Of a stretch of 64,000 bases of DNA, positions 56,415-64,000 are shown in pieces. The notes beneath the pieces were generated by a model. The model was not told where the DNA came from, did no database searches, and worked only from the letters and a program-made list of their open reading frames with translations. The stretch comes from Haberlea rhodopensis (Eukaryota; Streptophyta; Magnoliopsida; Lamiales; Gesneriaceae). A program made the position numbers and the translations under genes. The stretch covers positions 3,593,973 through 3,657,972 of the forward strand of contig CAJQUN010000035.1 in the NCBI GenBank assembly GCA_907163345.1. The letters run 5' to 3'. The first letter of the stretch is position 1, and each line of letters starts with the position of its first letter.

Positions 56415-58239
56415 ATATATATATATATATATATGAATCATGCGCAATCGTCAGCCCACGGATCAAGATCTGTTCATGTTCGGGGACGGAAACCCAACAT
56501 ACAGAACTCTCACTAGCCTGTGGCTCGGAGCATGATATAATGATATCATAGTCGGTCGTCATTAGGAGCACTTGGAGCAATTGCTAAGGGGGGATAAAAT
56601 TCTGTATGGAAAGGAGCCATATCTTGATCTATATTAGATATTTCAAGAGTCTTGGTTCTCAATATGAGATTTCTTTAGCCTAGTTGACTATTCATAATTA
56701 ACTTATCATAATTTAGTTCTCGTTAACAAAATTAATAATAATTATTGGAATTTTATCAATTAAACCCAATTTTTTGAATTATTAATCCCAACAAGAAGAT
56801 CATCGGGCCAATTTTACAATCCTAGGTAGAAACTTTCCGGCTCTGATTCTCAGAAAAAAATCAATCTTTCAGTATTGATGAAGCTGTTCTTGCTTTCTAT
56901 ATAGATTCTTGACTATACTATCGATAAACTTACGATACTGAACGACAAAACTTGAGATCATTTCCTTCTGTGATTCATCATCAGGTTTTGTCATTCAGCA
57001 ATGTACAAAAACTGCGAATGGAATTGCTCATGCACTTGCTGCTAGAGCAACAGATGCTGGGATTATACATGTTTTGCTATACTCTTATATGTTTTTTTTG
57101 AATGATGTTGTTTTGTAGGACTTGATAAATTTAAAAATAGTCTCTTAGAATATTAATCTGTTCAATACTAATTTCAAACTTTTAGAACTAATCAAATATA
57201 TACCCATGAAAGTTGTTTTTAATAAAAAAAATATTCTCAAATTTTTGTTTTTAATCAAAAGTGGTCTCAAAGTCTCATATTCTAATTATGAGTTCACTTT
57301 GCAATTTATGTGAGATTACATTTGATTAATCCTAAAAATTTGGATTAGTATTGAAAATGTTCATGTTCAATAGGACAATATTTTTTTTAAATATAACCAG
57401 AGAAACTATTTACTGATCAATTCTAAAAATAATAATGAATAGTAAGAACAAATTAGTATATAATAATAATATTGTTATTGTTATTGACAATATGAATAAT
57501 AATTAAGATCATGAAGATGATATTAATAATATTAAAAACAACAATATTATTATTATTAATAAAATTAACAATAAAATTATTATTATTATTATAGTCATAG
57601 CGTGAAATAATGTAATTAACATATTATATCGTCCAATTTCTATTACAAGAAATTGGAATAGAAATAAAAAAGGAAAATCCATTTCCCTAGAAGGTGAATC
57701 CACAAAAATCGTCGTATCCTCTATAAAAATAATTAAGACACCTAATTAAAATGTGTTTTTTTTTAAAAAAAATTATTTGATTTCAAATGTTAATTTAGGT
57801 TAAAAACTCTAAATAAATCTCGCATTCGACTCGGCGGTCATCAATAGTGGGTGATTTGATATCTTAGCATGATTTTTCTTCAGTTATTTTTGAGCTAAGC
57901 ATGGCTACCGAGCTCTTGGTCCTAGCCCAATTCATCTTTACTTTGAAGAAATTTGAGTTTGAGTCTTGCAGTGTACGAAAAAATATTTAGCCTAATAACC
58001 GTGAAAGGAAAAAAAAAAAGCATGGCTACCTAATCGAGTTCGAGGTACCATTTATTGACTTGGGCTGGCCAAATCATTTTTAACATTTCTGGAACGATTT
58101 CCCAACATAATTATTATGTGTGATGCATAAAGTTTTTACGTGCATCACACTGGTGTGGGCACGACCATAAATTTCAACAAAGAGAACCGTTGTGGTTATA
58201 ATCTAGTCATTTATTATAACCGACATTAAAAAAAAAGGA
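56415..58239. other. Intergenic, AT-rich, simple repeats
   Basis: (AT)n at 56415-56433 and a TTA/AAT trinucleotide-rich stretch at 57435-57600. No gene recognised. Confidence 0.45.
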
Positions 58240-58551
58240 AATGTAGGAAGGTACAATTTAGAAAAAAAAATTGCAAATAAATTTGGGGAAAAAATGTTTG
58301 CATCAAAATACAAAATATATGGAGGTGAAAATTTTATTTATATATATATACATTTTTTGAACTTTTGTTTTATTTAAGTTTTTTTTACTTAGTATAAACC
58401 CATGGAATATCTCACATCACTCTCTTTCCTCTTCACCTCCACTACTTTTACGGTCTTCATCAGCCTGCCGCCGACGTCTTCACAAGCCGCCGTCGCAGCC
58501 ACAGCTTCACCAGCCGCACAATATATATAACATATATATATATATGTCATT

Positions 58552-58594
<43 letters not shown>

Positions 58595-59610
58595 GTTGCA
58601 TTTTGAGGTTTTTTAGTTGTGATTCATTGGTGTCCGCGCTTGTTTGCTCATTTTCAAAATTTACAGCCTGACAGCAAGATACTACAACCAAGAAGATGGC
58701 CCAGAGAAAAGTAATTGGTGCACGAAAATCATAAAAAATAACTGGTGCATGAAAATTATAAAAAGTAAATGCTGCACGAAAATATAACACTGATACATGA
58801 AAATACAACATTGGTGTACGAACTTTGTGTTAATTAAATGATGCACAAAATTTGCAAAAAAACAACTGGTGCACAAAATACAATAACTGGTGCACAAAGT
58901 TAAATTGTTCGTGCATCACTTACTTAATTGTATGATTCGTGAACCACCCACTTGCGATTATGGTTCGTTCATCACATACTTTTTCCAAGTTTCATGCATC
59001 AGTTACTGGTTTTAATTTTCGTGCATCAATTAGTGATATTCACTTTTCGTGCATCAGTTACTGATATTAGTTTTCGTGCATCAGTTACTGATTTTCAATT
59101 TCGTGCATCACTTACTGATTTCAAATTTTAAAAAATCACGAACACACATTGAAGATGCGAAAACATGCACTGGACCACCACGTAGAAAATTGTTTCGTTC
59201 GTCGCCGTCCGACCTCCGTTCAACGAGCCCAATATACGAAAATGTTCACAATTCACTTGCGGTAATTTCTATACCAGATAGCCACCATAGTCGTCGTTGA
59301 ATAACCAAAATTTGATCTGGAAAGGGCGAAATCACATGACTTAGGGTTTCAGGTCTTGGGTTCGATTTCTTCGATCTATCCATGAATTGGTCCGAGCCCA
59401 TACATTGATTAGCTTCCCCTCACCATGGCCGAACATTTGAGATCGGTCACCGCCCATCTCGTCGCCGGTAGCCTGAAACCCTAGGTCATGCGATTTGATG
59501 GTTATTGGGTTTTGAAACATGAGTGAAAGTTAAAAATTTAAATGAGAGAGATTAAAAGTACTATTGTCATTTTAACTTCAAATAGACTTAAGTGATTGAA
59601 ATTTTTTTTT
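58240..59610. repeat. Dispersed repeat copy B (no LINE)
   Basis: Colinear with 43895-47480 and lacking the LINE, so it gives the empty site near 58927-58950. Contains an (AT)n run at 58555-58591 where copy A has TGTG/TATA repeats, the GTGCACGAAAATA words, and the TTTTCGTGCATCA array at about 58905-59125. No coding sequence. Confidence 0.8.
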
Positions 59611-60216
59611 CCAATGAATCAACTTTCATAAAAATGTGAATATTTATGGAATTGCACTAATAGTTAGTTATATATTGCAAGTTATGGTTTAATCTCTTTT
59701 TCTACGAAAGTGTATAAATGATATTTCCCGTGAGCATTTTAATTATAAACGAATACAAGAAATGCAAGGTTTGATTATGGGCAAAACATGGGCTTTTTGC
59801 ATTTATGTCATTTCACTACATCGGGTGGTGATTGCACCTTTTTTATTTATGGCAATTTCTAAATCAGCGTGGGAAGGAATCGAATTCGAATCTTTTAGAA
59901 AGGGAGGAGATGACGATCACTAGGCCACTTTCGTTTTGCACCTTTTAAATACACAAAATTGGTTCAATGTATTTTAACACATTAAATTTTGGCATGTATA
60001 ATTCGTAGATGCATCCTAAAACTATTTTGGGAATAATTTTGTGTACCTAAAAGGTGCAATGTATTTTTTGAAAAAATACAGGTGCAATGTATAAATTACG
60101 CCTCTATAAATGCCTATAATCATTAGAAAATCCCACGTGTTGCCCATGAATAGGAGTTGCCCAAACCTTTTTAGAAGAAAGAAAACTACGAAAAATAAAA
60201 TACCTAGAAAATATTA
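59611..60216. other. Intergenic with SINE-like motif
   Basis: On the minus strand AGTGGCCTAGTGATCG and GATTCGAATTCGATTCC (59932-59882) resemble pol III A and B boxes of a plant SINE head. The rest is AT-rich. Confidence 0.3.
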
Positions 60217-60480
60217 TCTATATCTATATAAAAAATATGAGAGTTTTAAAGTAACTATATTTGATATCTCACATCGTAACAATTTTTCTTCCCAAACTAC
60301 CACTTTCCCATTATTTCTATTTTTTAAATAAAACAACATAATGAATTATAATTACAAACATTAACTTTAAATAAAAAATACTCCAATTTTATTATATTTC
60401 AAAAAAATTAATATCTATATAGTTATAATTTATATTAAAATTTATTTTATCTGTCTATATCGCATGCAAAAATTCACTAG
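60217..60480 (+). mobile_element. Short Helitron-like non-autonomous element
   Basis: 264 bp from TCTATATCTATATAAAA (preceded by A) to GCATGCAAAAATTCACTAG (followed by T). A|TC...CTAG|T is the Helitron insertion pattern, and TCTATATCTATATAAAA is a common plant Helitron 5' end. The 3' hairpin is reduced to GCATGC, so the call is moderate. Confidence 0.5.
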
Positions 60481-60799
60481 TATATATAAAGTACGATCAT
60501 AATAGAGATAAAATTGGTCTCTTGGTATGACCATGCTATTACCAAATATCTCTAAGAGTTTTACTAATTACAAATGGTATGCAAACAATATTATCTTATC
60601 ACATTGTATTTGTAATTAAATCCAAAAAAAAAGTTAAAAAACCAATTGAAAAAAACACAATTATACAAGCATATAAGGGGTGCTATAGGACCTTAGTTTA
60701 TATAAAACCAACCATATTGTTTATCTTATTTCTAAAAATAAAATAATGTAACTATATTGTAAAAAAAAATTACATAATTAAGGAATTATTATCTTAAAT
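60481..60799. other. AT-rich, nothing recognised
   Basis: Between the Helitron-like and hAT-like elements. No feature. Confidence 0.4.
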
Positions 60800-60807
60800 G
60801 GTTTTGG

Positions 60808-61271
60808 TAGAGGTGTCAAACGGGCCGTGCCGTGCCGGCACGGCATGAATAGTGCCGTGCCGTGCCGGCACGTTTCGAAAATGGGTTGTGCCGTGCCGGC
60901 CCATTTCCACAAGGGGCCGGTCCCGGCACGGCCCATAGGCACGGCCCCTACGTGCCGTGCTTCGTGCCGTGCCGTGCCGGCACGGCCCATTTCAAGTTTT
61001 TTTTATTTTTTTTTTATTTTTTGGTGTAGCGATCGATCGCCACCTAACTGGCGATCGATCGCCCAAGCGATCGATCGTTACCAGTTTTAAAAAAAAAAAA
61101 ATTTACTATTCATGCTGCCGTGCCGGCCCACGGGCTGGCACCCTATGGCCCGGCACGGCCCATGCTACAGTGCCGTGCCGGCACGACCCGTTTGCAAAAC
61201 GTGTCGTGCCGTGCCGCTCCGTGACGTGCCGTGCTCGTGCCTCGTGCCGTCCACTCCGTTTGACATCTCTA
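60808..61271. mobile_element. hAT-like non-autonomous element with CGATCGATCG core
   Basis: 464 bp. Ends TAGAGGTGTCAAACGG and, inverted, TAGAGATGTCAAACGG (one mismatch in 16). Flanks GGTTTTGG (60800-60807) and GGTTTTGC (61272-61279), an 8-bp target duplication with one mismatch. Both arms are rich in GTGCCGTGCCGGCACGG words. The centre (61029-61081) has three CGATCGATCG palindromes between T-rich and A-rich tracts. No transposase. It lies about 400 bp upstream of the subtilase start. Confidence 0.85.
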
Positions 61272-61520
61272 GGTTTTGCTATCAATTCATTCATTTATTT
61301 ATTCTAACAATGTTATTTTTTTTAAAAAAAAAACTATTTTTTTTTCTTTCAAATCTACAATGTACTAAATTTAGGTATTAATTGTGAAATACAGAATTAA
61401 GAACCGTAAATCATTAGAACGTTAGTCCACTAAGGAATGATAAACCGCCCAAGCATAAACAGTTGGCAGTGGCATTCTCGTAGTAAACATAAGATTGAAG
61501 CCTTATAATTTGCCTTCTGC

Positions 61521-61529
61521 CCTTTATAA
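61521..61529 (+). promoter_or_regulatory. Possible TATA box of the subtilase gene
   Basis: CTTTATAAC about 150 bases before the start codon, followed by a CT-rich leader with TCCCCTCCATCTTCTC. Position and leader style fit a plant promoter. Confidence 0.45.
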
Positions 61530-61672
61530 CCCCGACACAGTTCAACCATCCCCTCCATCTTCTCTGACAGTCTCATCGGGCTGTCGTCTCCATTTCCCCA
61601 TACCAACACACACTAATATTATACTTAAGTACACCTTTTTTGTGTTCATTTTTTCCATTCATTTCTGCAATT

Positions 61673-64000
61673 ATGGGATTAAAATCCTGGAACTTTTCTT
61701 CTGTGATATGGTTGTGTGCCACCTTTTTGATTCTTCATGCCTTTTTTATTTCGGTGTTAGCCAAGAAAACCTACATTGTTCGTGTTAAGCATCACCAGAA
61801 ACCCGCTTCATATTCGACCCAAAGCGAATGGTACGCCGACCATTTACGTTCCTCTTCCCCCGAGTCTCTTCTGTATGCCTACGATGCTGCCTATCATGGC
61901 TTCGCCGCGGTTCTGGATCCGGAGGAGGTCGAGTCCCTCCGGAGGTTGGATTCTGTTATCGGAGTCTACGAGGACACTGTTTACTCCCTGCATACCACTC
62001 GTACGCCGGAGTTTCTCGGGCTGGATACTCAGTTTAGCCCGTGGACGGGCCACGGTCTGCAGGAACTCAATCAGGCGTTACAAGACGTTGTCATCGGGGT
62101 TTTGGATACAGGGGTCTGGCCTGAATCAAAGTCCTTCAGCGATGTTAATATGCCCGATGTACCATCCAGATGGCGGGGTGAATGCGAATCTGGGCATGCT
62201 TTAAATCCCAAAATCCACTGCAATAAGAAGCTAATTGGTGCGAGGTTTTTCTCCAAAGGTTATAATCAAATGGTGTCGAGTTTGAAGGAGGAGGAATTGC
62301 AATCCCCGCGCGATGTCGATGGACACGGAACGCATACGGCGAGCACCGCCGCCGGCTCTGAAGTGGCGAACGCCAGTCTCTTTGGCTATGCGAGGGGAAC
62401 AGCCCGAGGTATGGCCACCCACGCCAGATTGGCGACCTACAAAGTTTGCGGGAAATCGGGTTGTCTTGGTTCCGACATACTCGCTGGAATGGACCGTGCG
62501 ATACTCGACGGAGTCGACGTCTTATCTTTGTCCCTTGGCGGTGGATCTGAGCCGTATGCGCGCGATACAATCGCGATAGGAGCTTTCTCAGCGATGGAGA
62601 AAGGGATTTTCGTCTCATGTTCAGCAGGAAATAGTGGGCCCGCTAAATCTTCACTCACGAATATTGCGCCATGGATTATGACTGTTGGTGCCGGCACAAT
62701 AGACAGGGATTTTCCGGCGTTTGCCGCATTAGGGAACGGGAAGAAGTACACCGGTGTATCATTGTACAGTGGAAAAGGCATGGGTAAGAAGGAAGTAGAA
62801 TTAGTGTACCATGACGGCAAGAACAGTTCCAGCAATTTCTGCTTAGCCGGATCCTTAGATCCCAAAATAGTGCGTGGGAAAGTGGTGTTGTGTGATAGAG
62901 GGATTAGCGCCAGGGTGGAGAAGGGTGCGGTGGTGAGGGACGCTGGTGGGATTGGAATGATACTAGCGAACACGGCTGAGAGCGGGGAGGAGCTGGTAGC
63001 AGATAGCCACCTGTTGCCTGCGGTGACGGTTGGGAGGAAAGTGGGTGACAAGATCAGACAGTACGTGAAAACCCAGAAAAACCCCAGCGCGGTGCTGAGC
63101 TTCGGCGGGACGGTGGTGAACGTGAAGCCATCTCCGGTGGTGGCGGCTTTCAGTTCAAGGGGGCCCAATACGATTACGCCGCAGATCTTGAAGCCGGATG
63201 TTATCGGGCCTGGTGTGAATATCTTGGCAGCGTGGTCTGAAGCAGTCGGGCCCACCGGGCTTCAGATAGACACTAGAAGGAGTCGGTTCAACATCATATC
63301 TGGTATGTTCTCTTTAACGGCTATCTTCCATATGTTCCTAGTTATCGGAAAGTCTTGTCACTGTCAAATTCAAAAGACATCACTCATGCCTTTGCTGATG
63401 TTTCTAACATTGAAATCCTTTCATTTGTGATCATATTTTCTTACTTTGTTGACTATTGTTCTACGTACGTTATAAGGTTGTTAGCCACAAGAATCTGTGG
63501 CCAATAACTGGTATTTATCACATCTTTAATTCAGACGATCCGTTTGAGGCTTTTGTCTTACGAAACTCACGGGACACCACTCAATGGGTAGATCCCACCA
63601 CATATTGGGAATATTAGCCCAATAGGTTTGAAAATATTCCCAAGTGCCCAATAGGATAGCCAAGATGACAGTTTGAGACTTCTCCTCTTATAAATATTTG
63701 TTTGAGTTGAACTTTATTCCACAAAACGATATACTGTCAATATATACCAACGAGAAATTGCAGTTATTTCGGACAAACGAAACTGACCACAATGTCTTGA
63801 GACTTGAGAGGCATGTTTCCTGTACACTAATATAATGCTTAAAATTTGCAGGCACGTCCATGTCCTGCCCCCACATCTCTGGCCTAGCAGCCCTGCTAAA
63901 GGCAGCGCATCCAAACTGGAGCCCCAGCGCCATAAAATCTGCCTTGATGACCACTGCCTACACGCTCGACTCCACCAATTCCCCACTTCGCGACGCAGCT
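61673..64000 (+). CDS. Subtilisin-like protease, SBT1 group, cut by window edge
   Basis: Exon 1 is 61673-63302 and exon 2 starts at 63852 and runs off the window. I start at MGLKSWNFSS: it heads a hydrophobic signal peptide (to about residue 30); an ATG 11 codons upstream is less suited. An I9 propeptide follows (KKTYIVRVKH to about 108), then the S8 protease. Catalytic Asp145 (LDTGVWPES), His218 (DGHGTHTAS), oxyanion Asn320 (SAGNSGP) and Ser546 (GTSMSCPH, in exon 2) are present. A PA domain lies between (GKVVLCDRG, LPAVTVG). Closest style is SBT1.8-like. Such enzymes are secreted to the cell wall. The intron splits the Gly codon just before the catalytic Ser motif. The fibronectin-III-like end is outside the window. 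A 272-codon antisense frame at 63255-62437 is a codon-bias shadow. Confidence 0.95.

Noticed and set aside
62437..63255. 272-codon minus-strand frame
   Set aside because: Antisense shadow of the GC-biased subtilase exon; the sense frame has all catalytic motifs.

Overview
This window is nuclear DNA from a flowering plant, almost certainly a eudicot. The genes have short exons with GT-AG introns. Four recognisable host genes are present: a BET1-like Golgi SNARE, a plant DENN-domain protein, an OPR3-type 12-oxophytodienoate reductase and an SBT1-type subtilase. More than half of the sequence is transposable elements and their remains. I cannot name the species.

Layout. 1-3348: 5' part of a Ty1/copia element on the minus strand (LTR, PBS, gag, start of pol), cut by the window edge. 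3644-4038: terminal exon of a SOUL heme-binding gene with no upstream exons found. 5083-5117: a Helitron-type 3' end. 7131-7954: a 415-bp tandem duplication that covers the end of the BET1-like gene (7894-10982, minus), whose first intron carries a 1.35-kb TAA-flanked element. 13184-14525: a dead copy of ribosomal protein eS24, split by a solo LTR and by a hAT-like element. 16312-30975: a copia element with a young, complete Ty3/gypsy element (17672-27406) inserted in its gag-pol frame. 31542-38853: a DENN-domain gene of 15 exons (minus). 43895-47480: a dispersed repeat holding a 5'-truncated LINE. 47625-48423: a solo LTR just upstream of OPR3 (48851-51995, plus). 54292-56414: a solo LTR related to the gypsy element. 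58240-59610: a second, LINE-free copy of the 43.9-kb repeat. 60217-61271: a small Helitron-like element and a hAT-like element with an 8-bp target duplication. 61673 to the end: an SBT1-type subtilase, cut by the window edge.

The host genes are not a pathway cluster. They cover vesicle fusion (BET1-like), Rab regulation (DENN), jasmonate synthesis (OPR3) and extracellular proteolysis (subtilase). The interest lies in how the mobile elements have cut and rebuilt the region: precise target duplications, an empty-site/filled-site pair for the LINE, a DENN gene that seems to lack its dDENN-region exons while staying in frame, and clusters of a CGATCGATCG palindrome shared by the gypsy-family LTRs and an unrelated-looking hAT-type element. 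I see no previously undescribed multi-gene system. All exon boundaries come from reading splice sites and family resemblance by eye, without alignment or transcript data.
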